The position numbers and the translations under genes were made by a program. From an uncultured Clostridia bacterium (lineage in GTDB: Bacteria; Bacillota; Clostridia; Oscillospirales; Oscillospiraceae): a stretch of 56,450 bases of DNA. The notes under the pieces were generated by a model. The model made no database searches. It was not told where the DNA came from and worked only from the letters and a program-made list of their open reading frames with translations. Of this stretch, positions 34,797 to 43,998 are shown one piece after another. Position 1 is the stretch's first letter. Each line of letters starts with the position of its first letter. The stretch lies in contig CAMKFK010000004.1 of the NCBI GenBank assembly GCA_946411835.1, positions 1 to 56,450 on the forward strand, written 5' to 3'.

Positions 34797-36654
34797 CATG
34801 CTGGGAAAAATCCTCGACAACCGCTACGAAATCACCGATGTGCTTGGACGCGGCGGTATGGCAATGGTCTACCGGGCGACGGATCGGCGCCTGAATCGCG
34901 CCGTGGCGATCAAGATTCTGCGCAGCGACCTCGCGGAGGACGCGGAGTTTCGCCGCCGCTTCCGCGACGAGGCGCAGGCGGTCGCCATGCTGTCCCATCC
35001 GAACATTGTCTCGGTGTACGACGTGTCCCGGGGCGAGACGGAGTATATCGTCATGGAGCTGATCGAGGGCATCACCCTCAAGCAGTATATGGAGCGGCGC
35101 GGCAAGCTCAACTGGCGCGAGGCGCTGCACTTTATCACCCAGATCATGCGCGGTCTCAGCCATGCGCATTCACGCGGCATCATCCACCGCGATATCAAGC
35201 CGCAAAACATCATGATCCTGCGCGACGGCAGCGTCAAGATCGCCGACTTCGGCATCGCCCAGCTCGAGAGCGCCGCCAAGCAGACCATGACGCAGGAGGC
35301 GCTTGGCTCGGTACACTATATCTCGCCGGAGCAGGCGAAGGGCGACCGCACGGACGCGCGCTCGGATATCTATTCAGCGGGCGTCGTGCTCTACGAAATG
35401 CTCACAAACCGCCTGCCCTTTGAGGGGGACAGCGCCGTGTCCGTCGCCATCCAGCACCTCAGCTCCGTGCCGCTCTCGCCCTGCGAGATCGACCCGACCC
35501 TGCCGCAGGCGCTGGAGAATATCTGTATGAAGGCGATGGCGAGCAGCATTGATCGGCGCTACGCCTCGGCAGAAGCGATGATCGACGATTTGGAGGCGTT
35601 CCGCAAGAACCCGGACACGACCCTCGGCTTTACCATCGAGGAGCTGCATGAGCGGAACGCGAAGGAACCGACGCAGCACTTGCCCGTGTCCAAGGTAAAG
35701 AGCGTCACCACCCGCCTCACGCGGGAGGATGAACCTGAGCCGGACGACGAGACGGAGCAGCCCCGGAGCACGCTGCCGAAAGCGCTGCTGGTCACAGCCA
35801 TCGTTGCGGTGGCGCTGGTGGCGGTGGCTGGGCTGTGGCGCTTTGTGCTGGGCAGCATCGATCACGCCGAGCCGGTCAAGACCGAGTTTGAGGTGCCGAA
35901 GCTCGTCGGAAGGAGCGTCGAGGAGGCGGAGCTGGACGAGGAGATCCGCGACGTGTTCCGCATCGTCGTCGTCGGTCAGCGCGCCAGCTCCGAGTATGCC
36001 GCCGGAAAAATCATCGAGCAGACGCCTGCCGCAGGACGCATTGTGCGTGAGAATCACGACATCTCCGTCTTTGTCAGCACGGGCGTCAAGTCCGGCGAGA
36101 TGCCGAACGTCATCAATCAGGAGCATCGCGCCGCGAAGATCATGCTTCGCGAGCTGGGGCTGAATCTTGAGGTCAACGTCTCCGAAGAGGAGTACAGCAG
36201 CTCCGTCTCCGCCGGATATGTCATCCGCAGCAACCCCGCGCCGGGCGAGCGCCTGCAAGAGGGCGACGTGGTGATGCTGGTGCTCAGCAAGGGCCCCCAA
36301 ACGCCGACGGCGACGCTGCCGGGACTGACAAGCATCCCGTTGACGCAGGCGCAGCAGATGGTCAGCGACCTCGGCTTGGTTTGCCTGATCGAGTACGCCT
36401 ACGACGACACAGTCCCCGTGGACCATGTCATCAGCCAGAGCGTTCCGCCCTCTACCAAGGTCGAGCAGGGAAGCTCGATCAAGCTGGTCGTCAGCCTCGG
36501 CGCGGAGCCTGTCGAGCCGGATGAGCCGAATGTTCCGGACGAGCCGGACGAGCCGCAGGAGCCGGATGAGCCGACCGTCGCGGAGCCGACGGCGGATGAG
36601 GAAGAGGCGCGGGAGACCGCTGAAACGCAGGAGCAGACGGAGGAAGAACCGTGA
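34789..36654 (+). CDS. prkC: PASTA-domain Ser/Thr kinase
   Basis: This membrane kinase senses muropeptides or lipid II and regulates growth, wall synthesis and, in spore formers, germination. The 621 residues contain a kinase domain (GRGGMAMVY, Lys42 in AIKIL, HRD at 133-135, DFG at 153-155), one membrane segment (LVTAIVAVALVAVAGLWRF, about 330-350) and three PASTA domains (about 365-430, 432-500, 503-570). A tail of repeated DEPxEP units closes the protein. The family usually has 2-5 PASTA repeats. The ATG at 34789 matches the M-L-G-K-x-L-D-N-R-Y start of the family. Confidence 0.96.
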   Translation: MDNMLGKILDNRYEITDVLGRGGMAMVYRATDRRLNRAVAIKILRSDLAEDAEFRRRFRDEAQAVAMLSHPNIVSVYDVSRGETEYIVMELIEGITLKQYMERRGKLNWREALHFITQIMRGLSHAHSRGIIHRDIKPQNIMILRDGSVKIADFGIAQLESAAKQTMTQEALGSVHYISPEQAKGDRTDARSDIYSAGVVLYEMLTNRLPFEGDSAVSVAIQHLSSVPLSPCEIDPTLPQALENICMKAMASSIDRRYASAEAMIDDLEAFRKNPDTTLGFTIEELHERNAKEPTQHLPVSKVKSVTTRLTREDEPEPDDETEQPRSTLPKALLVTAIVAVALVAVAGLWRFVLGSIDHAEPVKTEFEVPKLVGRSVEEAELDEEIRDVFRIVVVGQRASSEYAAGKIIEQTPAAGRIVRENHDISVFVSTGVKSGEMPNVINQEHRAAKIMLRELGLNLEVNVSEEEYSSSVSAGYVIRSNPAPGERLQEGDVVMLVLSKGPQTPTATLPGLTSIPLTQAQQMVSDLGLVCLIEYAYDDTVPVDHVISQSVPPSTKVEQGSSIKLVVSLGAEPVEPDEPNVPDEPDEPQEPDEPTVAEPTADEEEARETAETQEQTEEEP

Positions 36655-37526
36655 CCGGGCGCATCTGCAAGGCGCTCAGCGGCTTCTATTATGTAGACAC
36701 GCCCGAGGCCGTCCTGGCCTGCCGCGCACGCGGCAAGTTCCGCAGAAACGGCGTCGCGCCGCTGGTGGGCGACCGGGTGGAGTGCACCGCGCTGGGCGGC
36801 GGGGAGGGCGTGCTCGAGCGCGTCCTGCCCCGGCGCAACGCCTTTGACCGCCCGGCGGTGGCGAACATTGACCAGCTCGTCATCGTGGCGACCGAGGCGA
36901 TCCCGCGCACGGAGCCGTATCTCATCGACCGCATGACCGCCATTGCCGCGCTCAAGGACTGCTCGGTTCTGGTGTGCATCAACAAATGCGACCTTGCGGA
37001 CGGACGGGAGCTTGCGGAATACTACACGCGCGCCGGGTTTCCGGTCTGCCGTGTCAGCGCTGCCACCGGCGAGGGCATGGAAACACTGAGAAACGCGCTA
37101 TCCTACAAGCAAAACGCCTTTACAGGCAATTCCGGCGTGGGGAAGTCCAGCATCCTCAACGCCCTCGACCCGACGCTTGCCCTGCGGGTGGGGGAGGTCA
37201 GCCGGGCGCTGGGGCGCGGCAAGCATACGACGCGGCATGTAGAGCTGTTCCGTCTCGCGAACGACGCCGCATTGATCGACACGCCGGGCTTCTCGTCCTT
37301 TGACGCCGACACGCTCAGTCTGGCGCTCAAGCAGCGCCTGCCGGAGACCTTTCCGGACTTTGCGCCGTATCGGGACGGCTGCCGTTTTGTCGGGTGCAGC
37401 CACACCAGGGAAAAGGGCTGCGCCGTGCTGGAAGCCGTGCGCGCCGGGCAGATCGTCAGAGGGCGGCACGAAAGCTACCTGCGGCTCTATGAGGAGCTGA
37501 AGGACCTGAAGGAATGGAAGACATAA
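36651..37526 (+). CDS. rsgA: ribosome small subunit GTPase RsgA
   Basis: RsgA is a circularly permuted GTPase in late 30S assembly. In 291 residues: an N-terminal OB fold (TGRICKALSGFYYV), G4 NKCDLAD before G1 GNSGVGKSS and G3 DTPGFSSF, and a C-terminal zinc-binding part (CRFVGCSHTREKGCAV). The start is GTG overlapping the prkC stop. The rpe and thiN genes that usually follow rsgA are missing here. Confidence 0.96.
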   Translation: MTGRICKALSGFYYVDTPEAVLACRARGKFRRNGVAPLVGDRVECTALGGGEGVLERVLPRRNAFDRPAVANIDQLVIVATEAIPRTEPYLIDRMTAIAALKDCSVLVCINKCDLADGRELAEYYTRAGFPVCRVSAATGEGMETLRNALSYKQNAFTGNSGVGKSSILNALDPTLALRVGEVSRALGRGKHTTRHVELFRLANDAALIDTPGFSSFDADTLSLALKQRLPETFPDFAPYRDGCRFVGCSHTREKGCAVLEAVRAGQIVRGRHESYLRLYEELKDLKEWKT

Positions 37527-37548
37527 GCAGAAAAAGGGAGGAGTACCC

Positions 37549-37956
37549 GTGAAAACAGCAGTTAGATACTATACCCAGACCGGTAACACAAAGAAGCTGG
37601 CGGACGCAATCGCCGCCGAGCTTGGCGTGGAAGCCAAAAGCATCGACACGCCGCTGGAGGAGGATACGGACGTCCTTTTTCTCTGCAACAGCGTCTATTG
37701 GGCGGGCGTGGACGGCAAGGTCAAGCAGTTCCTGAAAAGCCCCGGCGCGCGGATCGGGCAGTTGGTCAACGTCAGCACGGCGGCGCTCATCGAATCCACC
37801 TACGGACAGATGAAGAAGCTCGCCGCCGACGCCGGTTTGTCGCTTTCAGAGCGCGAGTTCCACTGCAAGGGCAGCTTCAAGGCGCTCCACAGGGGCAAGC
37901 CGGACGGCGCGGATATTGCCGCCGTAAAAAAGTTTGCCCGCGAGATTGCTGGATAG
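37549..37956 (+). CDS. flavodoxin family protein
   Basis: This 135-residue flavodoxin-like protein has an FMN phosphate loop YTQTGNTKKL at residues 6-15 and a central CNSVYWAGVDGKVKQFL. It would carry low-potential electrons. The start is a GTG with GGGAGGAG upstream. It leads a cluster with a radical SAM protein (10-base gap) and an MBL-rubredoxin fusion, suggesting it may reduce the radical SAM cluster; this is inference. It is shorter than the classical flavodoxins of about 140-170 residues. Confidence 0.88.
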   Translation: MKTAVRYYTQTGNTKKLADAIAAELGVEAKSIDTPLEEDTDVLFLCNSVYWAGVDGKVKQFLKSPGARIGQLVNVSTAALIESTYGQMKKLAADAGLSLSEREFHCKGSFKALHRGKPDGADIAAVKKFAREIAG

Positions 37957-37966
37957 GAGTACCGTC

Positions 37967-39070
37967 ATGGCAGAAAAGATTGATCTGGAGGCACATATCG
38001 CCAAGGGCGTGGAGAAGATCGTCGCGGACACGCTGAAAGCAACGGTGAAGGACCCGCGCGAGAGCGCGTTCATGGTCAAGTTCGCCGCCGCGAGCCGCAA
38101 GGCGACGAAAACGCGGCTGCGCCTTGCCGAAGAGGGCGAGCACATTCCGCCGTTTCTCATTGCCAGCATCACCAGCCGCTGCAACCTGCACTGCGCGGGC
38201 TGCTACTCCCGCTGCAACGAGGCGACGGTGGACGCCGAGCCGGTGCAGCAGCTCACGGGTGAGGAATGGCTCAGGGTGTTTCGCGAGGCGGAGGAGCTGG
38301 GCGTCAGCTTCATCCTGCTCGCCGGCGGCGAGCCAATGCTCCGCTGGGACGTCATCGAGGCGGCAGGCGCGATGCAGAACATCCTGTTTCCCATCTTCAC
38401 CAATGGCACCTGCATGAACGAGCGGTACATAAAGCTCTTTGACAAGTGCCGCAACCTGATTCCCGTCATGAGCATCGAGGGCGGGCAGGAGATCACGGAC
38501 ACGCGCCGTGGTGCGGGCGTCTATAACAAGCTGATTGCCAACATGGACGCGCTGCACCGGCGCAATCTGCTCTTCGGCGCGTCGGTGACGGTGACGACGG
38601 AGAACATCCGTGAGGTCACGTCGCCGGAGTTTCTGCGGGTGCTGACGGAGCGCGGCTGCAAGCTGGTGATCTACGTCGAGTTCGTCCCCGTGACGGACGA
38701 GGCGCGCCACCTCGCGCCGGGCGATCCGGAGCGTGCGTACCTCATGTCCGCGATGGATGCGCTGCGGGGCGTTTTCTCCGACACGATTCTGCTCTCGTTC
38801 CCCGGCGACGAGCGCTCGGACGGCGGCTGCATGGCGGCGGGGCGCGGGTTCTTCCACATCAACTCCCACGGCGGCGCGGAGCCCTGCCCCTTCTCGCCGT
38901 ATTCCGACGTCAATGTGCGCGAACAGGGTCTTCGCGAGGCGATGCACTCTCTCCTGTTTCTCAAGCTGCGCGACGGGGATTTCCTCGACGACGACCACGT
39001 CGGCGGCTGCGTGCTGTTTGAAAAGCGCGAGCAGGTTGAGGCGATACTGGCCTCAAGCGGCGTACAATGA
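37967..39070 (+). CDS. radical SAM/SPASM-type protein, substrate unknown
   Basis: The protein has 367 residues. The cluster motif CNLHCAGC (about residue 71) is CX3CX2C. The SAM-binding ILLAGGEPMLRWD and VTVTTENIRE strands follow. Later cysteines in DGGCMAAGRG, GGAEPCPFSP and HVGGCVLF suggest an auxiliary SPASM or twitch-type cluster. The N-terminal 55 residues or so (an Ala/Lys-rich helix) are outside the core. The ATG at 37967 follows ATAGGAGT; the frame extends to 37934 without a better start. No peptide substrate gene is seen next to it. Confidence 0.85.
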   Translation: MAEKIDLEAHIAKGVEKIVADTLKATVKDPRESAFMVKFAAASRKATKTRLRLAEEGEHIPPFLIASITSRCNLHCAGCYSRCNEATVDAEPVQQLTGEEWLRVFREAEELGVSFILLAGGEPMLRWDVIEAAGAMQNILFPIFTNGTCMNERYIKLFDKCRNLIPVMSIEGGQEITDTRRGAGVYNKLIANMDALHRRNLLFGASVTVTTENIREVTSPEFLRVLTERGCKLVIYVEFVPVTDEARHLAPGDPERAYLMSAMDALRGVFSDTILLSFPGDERSDGGCMAAGRGFFHINSHGGAEPCPFSPYSDVNVREQGLREAMHSLLFLKLRDGDFLDDDHVGGCVLFEKREQVEAILASSGVQ

Positions 39071-39103
39071 ACAGAAATGAAAAGAAAGGAAAGGAATGTT
39101 ACC

Positions 39104-40045
39104 ATGGAGATCAAAGCGGTCAAGTTCAGAAAAGACGGGTTTTATACCCAGCCCTTTGCCTTCGGCGGCGAGGAAGGCATGGACAAGTTCGACAAGAACA
39201 TCCGCTATCGCGGCAGTCTGCAAAACTATCTGATCGACACCGGGGATGAGGTGATCCTCGTGGATACCGGTCTGCCCGCCGGAACGCCGGAGGAAAAGCC
39301 GGATGAAAACAGCCTTGCCTTTACCGGGAAGGACATCAGCAGCTATCTGGAGGCGCTTGCCGCGCTGGGCTATCAGCCGGAGCAGGTGACAAAGATTCTC
39401 CTTACCCACAGGCACAGCGACCATTCCGGCGAGCTCAGGTCCTTCCCCAACGCGACTATCTACGTCAATGCCGACGAGTTGTCTGCCGACGAGCTGCAAG
39501 GGCTTCCCAATCTCACCCCGGTCAGGTTCACCGACGGCGCGTATTACAATTTCCCGGAAAGCCAGAAGATTCAGGACGGTATCTATCTTATCAAGGCGAA
39601 GGGACACACCAACGGCAACAGCATCGTGATCGTGGAGCATGACGGCCTGTTCTATATGATCCACGGCGACATCACCTATGTGGACGAGGCGCTGTACGAA
39701 AACAAGCTCTCCGTCGTGTTTGACGACCTTCCTGCGGCACGTGAGACGCAGGATTGGATTCGGGAATTTATCCGGAACCACCCGACGGTCTATTGCGGCA
39801 CCCACACCCCGCAAGGCTATGAGAATCTGGAAGCAAAACGCGTGATGGACCTGGACAATCCGGTTCCGACCGTCTATGCCGAGGTCGACTTTACCGCGCA
39901 GGAGGCGACCGGCAAGTATGTCTGCTCGGTGTGCGGGTATATCTACGATCCTGCGGAGCACGACGGCGTCGCGTTTGACGATTTGCCGGACGACTGGAAG
40001 TGCCCCCGCTGCAAGCAGCCCAAGGAGAAGTTCAACAGGGCGTGA
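39104..40045 (+). CDS. metallo-beta-lactamase fold hydrolase fused to rubredoxin
   Basis: The protein has 313 residues. Residues 1-255 are an MBL-fold domain with metal ligands His102, His104, Asp106 and His107 (THRHSDH), preceded by [15 protein letters not shown]. Residues from about 268 to the end are a rubredoxin with [10 protein letters not shown] and [11 protein letters not shown], the four iron-binding cysteines. Such fusions are reminiscent of O2/NO-reducing flavodiiron proteins but lack a flavodoxin domain; a flavodoxin gene lies two genes upstream. AAGGAAAGGA precedes the ATG at 39104. A longer start at 39077 is possible but poorly spaced. Confidence 0.88.
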   Translation: MEIKAVKFRKDGFYTQPFAFGGEEGMDKFDKNIRYRGSLQNYLIDTGDEVILVDTGLPAGTPEEKPDENSLAFTGKDISSYLEALAALGYQPEQVTKILLTHRHSDHSGELRSFPNATIYVNADELSADELQGLPNLTPVRFTDGAYYNFPESQKIQDGIYLIKAKGHTNGNSIVIVEHDGLFYMIHGDITYVDEALYENKLSVVFDDLPAARETQDWIREFIRNHPTVYCGTHTPQGYENLEAKRVMDLDNPVPTVYAEVDFTAQEATGKYVCSVCGYIYDPAEHDGVAFDDLPDDWKCPRCKQPKEKFNRA

Positions 40046-40078
40046 GCGGAAGAAGCAATGTAATTGTAAATCTCATAC

Positions 40079-40107
40079 TTGAAAAAGACGACCCGGCATG
40101 ATAAAAT
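40079..40107 (+). promoter_or_regulatory. smc promoter
   Basis: TTGAAA (40079-40084) and TAAAAT (40102-40107) are 17 bases apart. Transcription starting near 40114 would give a leader of about 290 nt before smc. Confidence 0.72.
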
Positions 40108-40153
40108 AAAACGCTATATCGGGCTCTCTTGCCGACGGAAGGGGAGCCGTACG

Positions 40154-40207
40154 ATGAAAAGAAGAGCTCGATCCCGCCGCGTATTGCTGCAAGGCGAATT
40201 TCAGTGA
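40154..40207 (+). CDS. 17-codon Arg-rich leader reading frame
   Basis: An ATG at 40154 preceded by AAGGGGAG encodes MKRRARSRRVLLQGEFQ, then stops at 40205-40207. Five of the first nine residues are Arg, using AGA, AGA, CGA, CGC and CGC; AGA and CGA are rare in this genome. Its ribosome site lies in the 3' arm of a hairpin (GGCTCTC 40122-40128 with GGGAGCC 40142-40148). It could be a regulatory leader peptide for smc. Real translation is unproven. Confidence 0.35.
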   Translation: MKRRARSRRVLLQGEFQ

Positions 40208-40406
40208 TCGAATCGTAACGAAGGACGCAGAAAAGGCGTCGTTTGCTGCCGCATTTTACGACGCACCCCGGCGGGATACAGAATTTTACGACAGAGCTTA
40301 CGACGGGATGCCGGGAAGATGCAGAAACCTACAGGCAGACGATCGTTCCGCGAAACGGTCGGAACGCGCCCGCTTCGGATGTTTCTGAAGAACACAGCGA
40401 AAGGCG

Positions 40407-43400
40407 GTGGTGGCAACGTACCTCAAGGCATTGGAAATTCAAGGCTTCAAGAGTTTCCCTGACAAAACCGTTCTGAACTTTGGCGAGGACATCACCGCCA
40501 TCGTCGGGCCGAACGGCAGCGGCAAATCCAACGTGTCTGACGCGATCCGGTGGGTCATGGGCGAGCAGTCGTCCAAATCCCTGCGCGGCAGCAAGATGGA
40601 GGATGTCATCTTCGGCGGAACGGAAAAGCGCGGCCAGATGGGCTTTGCGCAGGTGACGCTGGTGCTGGACAATGCCGAGCATATCTTCCCGCAGATGGAG
40701 GAGAACGAGGTTTCCGTTACCCGCCGCTATTATCGCAGTGGCGACTCCGAATACTATATCAACAAGCAGAGCGTCCGCCTGACCGACGTGAACGAGCTGT
40801 TCATGGACACAGGGATGGGACGCGAAGGCTATTCCATCATCGGACAGGGGCGTATCGACGAGATACTCTCTCAGAAGAGCGCCGACCGCCGCGAGATTTT
40901 TGAGGAGGCGGCCGGCATCTCCAAGTATCGCCACCGCAAGGAAAAGGCGGAGCGCGATTTGGACCGCACACAGGAGAACCTGACCCGCGTAAACGACAAA
41001 ATTGCGGAGCTGGAGCTTCAGGTGGAACCGCTGCGCGCACAGGCGGAGAAAGCGAAGCAGTACCTGATCTATCGTGACGAGCTGCGCGTGCTGGAAATCT
41101 CGCTCTGGGTCGAGCAGCTGGACGCTCTGCGCGCCAACGCGGTGAAGCTGGAAACCGACTTTGCCCTGGCCCAGCAGGAGCTCGCCGACGCGCAGGCGGC
41201 GTTGGACGAGGTCTACGCCGCGACGGAGCAGTTCGGCGAGCGCCTGCGCCAAAACGACATGGAGCAGGAGCGCGTTCGCGCCGATGCGTCGGAGCTGGAC
41301 GGGAAGATCGGCGAGAGCGAATCTGCTGTCGCTGTGCTGAATACCGACATCGCGCACAACAACGACACCGTCGTGCGCATGGAGGAGGAGCTGCGCGATC
41401 AGAGCGGGCGCGCCGTTTCGCTCGACGCGCAAATCGCGGACAAGCAGCGCCGCATTGAGGAGCTGCAGGACAGCGCCGCGCGGATGGAGACCGACGTGCA
41501 GGAGCTGACGGAGAAACTGGAGCTGCTCTCGCGCGGCATGGGCGAGGCGACAAACGAGGTCGAGAGCCTGCGCGCGCAGGAGGCGCTGGCATTGCAGGCC
41601 GCCGCCGACAGCCGCGCCGACGTTGCCGCCGCCCGCGCCGGAATGCACGAGCTGGACGAGCGCCGTGACGCCATTGAGGTCGAGTGCGGGCAGGTCGAGG
41701 GACAGCTCGACGAAACGAAACGATCCGCCGCCGAAAACCGCCGCGCCCTTGAGGACGCGCAGGAGGAGTTTGAGGCGGTTGAGAATATCATCAAGGGACA
41801 CACGATGAAGATGCAGGGACGTGTGCAGCGCGAGGCGGACGCCGCCCAGCGGCGCATGAACCTGACGATGGAGCTGAACAACCTCAACTCCCGCATGAAG
41901 CTCCTCTCCGACATGGAGAAGGAGTATGAGGGCTTCGGCAAGGCGGTGCGCCTCGTCATGCAGGCCGCCGAGGGGCGGACGCTGCGCGGCGTCCACGGAC
42001 CCGTGGCGAGCCTGATGACGACCGAGCGGCGGTATGCCGTCGCCATTGAAATCGCGCTGGGCGCGAAGCTGCAGGACATCGTGGTCGACCGCGAGGAGGA
42101 CGCCAAGGCGGCGATCAACCTCCTCAAACAGCGTGACAGCGGGCGCGCCACGTTTCAGCCGCTTTCCGCCATTCGCGGCAGCGAGCTGAAGGAAAACGGA
42201 CTGGAAAACGAGTATGGCTTTGTGGGCGTCGCGTCGCAGCTGATTCAGTGCGACCCCAAATACCGCGCCGTGTTCCAGAGCATGCTGGGCAGCACAGTCG
42301 TCGTGGACGATCTGGACTGCGGCATCGCCATGGCGCGGCGGTACCAGAACCGCTTCCGCATCGTAACGCTGGACGGCCAGGTCATCAATCGGGGCGGCTC
42401 CATGACCGGTGGCTCGATCAGCCGCAGCGCGGGTATCCTGAGCCGCGCCAACGAATTGAAGGAGCTGACCGCGCAGAAGGGCGGGCTGGTCGAAAAGGTG
42501 CTCGCCGCCGAAAAGGACGCGGACGAGGCAAAGCGCGACCTGACCAAGGCGCAGTACGAGCTGGAGGTCGCACAGAGCCAGGAGCATGAGGCGGAGAGCC
42601 GCGTGCTCAAGCTCAACGGCGACAAGAGCCACTTCGACGTGCTGCTCAACGCCGCACGCGACCGGCTGGACGATCTTGAGGCGGAGAGGGAGAACATCGG
42701 CCGCCGCATGACGGCGCTCCAAAAGAGCATTGAGGAGAAGGAAGCCCTCGCCGCCGCGCAGGAGGCGCAGGCGGCGGCGCACCGCGCGCAGGCGGAACAG
42801 AAGCTCTCCGGGCAGAGTGAGCTGCTGCGCGACAGCGGCGCGATGGGCGACGAGCTGACTGAGAAGAAGTCTGCCCTCGCCGGCTGCCGCGCCGAGCGGG
42901 AGACCACCGAGCGCGCGCTGGACGAGCTGCGTTCTCTGCGCGAACAGCTCAACGGCGACGAGCGGAACCGCCGCGCGCTGATCGAACAGTACCGCGCTGC
43001 AAATGAAACAAAGCAGCGTGAAATCGCCGTGCACCGCGAGCGGATTGCCGCCCTGCGCGCCCGACAGGACACGCTGCGCGGCGAGCTTTCCGGGCTGGGC
43101 GAGGCAAAGCTCGCCATCGAGGCGGAGCGCAGCCAGACCGACCGGCGATTGAAGGAGCTCAACGAGCATGTCGTCGGGGCGAACCTCGCGGTGTCCAAGC
43201 TGGAGCAGAAGCGCTCCGCCGCCGCGATGGAGGAGAAGGTCATTCTCGATAAGCTGTGGGAGAGCTACGAGCTGTCCCACTCTGCCGCCGTAGAGCAGCG
43301 CGTTGAGCTGGAGAGCACGGCGAAGGCAAATCGGCGCGTCAGCGAGCTCAAGCGTGCCATCAACGCGCTCGGCAGCGTCAACGTCGGCGCGATCGAGCAG

Positions 43401-43994
43401 TTCGAGCAGGTCAACGCCCGCTACACCTATCTCGCCGGGCAGCGCGACGATATTGCCAAGGCGCGGGACGAGCTGTTGGGCGTCATTGAAAACGTGACGG
43501 GGGAGATGACCAACATTTTCCGCGAGCAGTTCCGCCTCATCCGAGAGAGCTTCGAGCAGACGTTTTTGGAGCTGTTCGGCGGCGGAAAGGCGACGCTGGA
43601 GCTGGAGGATGAAAACGACATCCTTGCCTGCGGCATCGAGATCAAGGTGCAGCCTCCCGGCAAGACGCTCAAGACCATTACGCTGCTCTCCGGCGGTGAG
43701 AAGGCGTTTGTCGCCATTGCGCTGTACTTTGCGATTTTGAAGGTGCACCCCACGCCGTTCTGCGTGATGGATGAGATCGAGGCGGCGCTGGACGAGGCGA
43801 ACGTCGTGCGCGTGGCGAGCTATATGCGCCGCATCACCGCCAAGACGCAGTTTATCGTCATCACCCACCGGCGCGGCACCATGGAGGCGGCGGACGTGCT
43901 CTACGGCGTGACGATGCAGGAGCGCGGCGTCAGCAAGGTGCTGACCATCAACATGAACGATATGGCAAAGGAACTCGGCATAAAGGAGAAATAA
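40407..43994 (+). CDS. smc: chromosome segregation protein SMC
   Basis: SMC is the ATPase core of the bacterial condensin, working with ScpA and ScpB to organise and segregate chromosomes. The 1195-residue protein has Walker A GPNGSGKSN near residue 32, two long coiled coils, a hinge domain at about residues 510-670 (GFGKAVRLVMQAA ... RGGSMTGGS), and the C-terminal ABC signature LLSGGEKAF and Walker B FCVMDEIEAALDE. The start is GTG at 40407 (or the next codon, also GTG) with a weak AAGGCGG; family members start M-Y-L-K-A-L. The usual upstream rnc gene is absent. Confidence 0.97.
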   Translation: MVATYLKALEIQGFKSFPDKTVLNFGEDITAIVGPNGSGKSNVSDAIRWVMGEQSSKSLRGSKMEDVIFGGTEKRGQMGFAQVTLVLDNAEHIFPQMEENEVSVTRRYYRSGDSEYYINKQSVRLTDVNELFMDTGMGREGYSIIGQGRIDEILSQKSADRREIFEEAAGISKYRHRKEKAERDLDRTQENLTRVNDKIAELELQVEPLRAQAEKAKQYLIYRDELRVLEISLWVEQLDALRANAVKLETDFALAQQELADAQAALDEVYAATEQFGERLRQNDMEQERVRADASELDGKIGESESAVAVLNTDIAHNNDTVVRMEEELRDQSGRAVSLDAQIADKQRRIEELQDSAARMETDVQELTEKLELLSRGMGEATNEVESLRAQEALALQAAADSRADVAAARAGMHELDERRDAIEVECGQVEGQLDETKRSAAENRRALEDAQEEFEAVENIIKGHTMKMQGRVQREADAAQRRMNLTMELNNLNSRMKLLSDMEKEYEGFGKAVRLVMQAAEGRTLRGVHGPVASLMTTERRYAVAIEIALGAKLQDIVVDREEDAKAAINLLKQRDSGRATFQPLSAIRGSELKENGLENEYGFVGVASQLIQCDPKYRAVFQSMLGSTVVVDDLDCGIAMARRYQNRFRIVTLDGQVINRGGSMTGGSISRSAGILSRANELKELTAQKGGLVEKVLAAEKDADEAKRDLTKAQYELEVAQSQEHEAESRVLKLNGDKSHFDVLLNAARDRLDDLEAERENIGRRMTALQKSIEEKEALAAAQEAQAAAHRAQAEQKLSGQSELLRDSGAMGDELTEKKSALAGCRAERETTERALDELRSLREQLNGDERNRRALIEQYRAANETKQREIAVHRERIAALRARQDTLRGELSGLGEAKLAIEAERSQTDRRLKELNEHVVGANLAVSKLEQKRSAAAMEEKVILDKLWESYELSHSAAVEQRVELESTAKANRRVSELKRAINALGSVNVGAIEQFEQVNARYTYLAGQRDDIAKARDELLGVIENVTGEMTNIFREQFRLIRESFEQTFLELFGGGKATLELEDENDILACGIEIKVQPPGKTLKTITLLSGGEKAFVAIALYFAILKVHPTPFCVMDEIEAALDEANVVRVASYMRRITAKTQFIVITHRRGTMEAADVLYGVTMQERGVSKVLTINMNDMAKELGIKEK

Positions 43995-43998
43995 CGAC

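Larger units (their letters stand above)
40046..40406 (+). other. gene-poor 361-base smc leader region
   Basis: This stretch holds the smc promoter, a 17-codon reading frame and several hairpins. ATTTTACGAC occurs twice (40253-40262 and 40283-40292), exactly 30 bases apart, with a related CTTACGACG at 40297-40305. CGTTCCG (40344-40350) pairs with 40360-40366 over a 9-base loop. No T-run follows, so none is a terminator. Open frames here, such as 40243-40476, do not look protein-like. Confidence 0.6.

Noticed and set aside
40243-40476. 77-codon frame overlapping the smc start
   Set aside because: Its sequence is not protein-like, lacks a ribosome site and ends inside smc.
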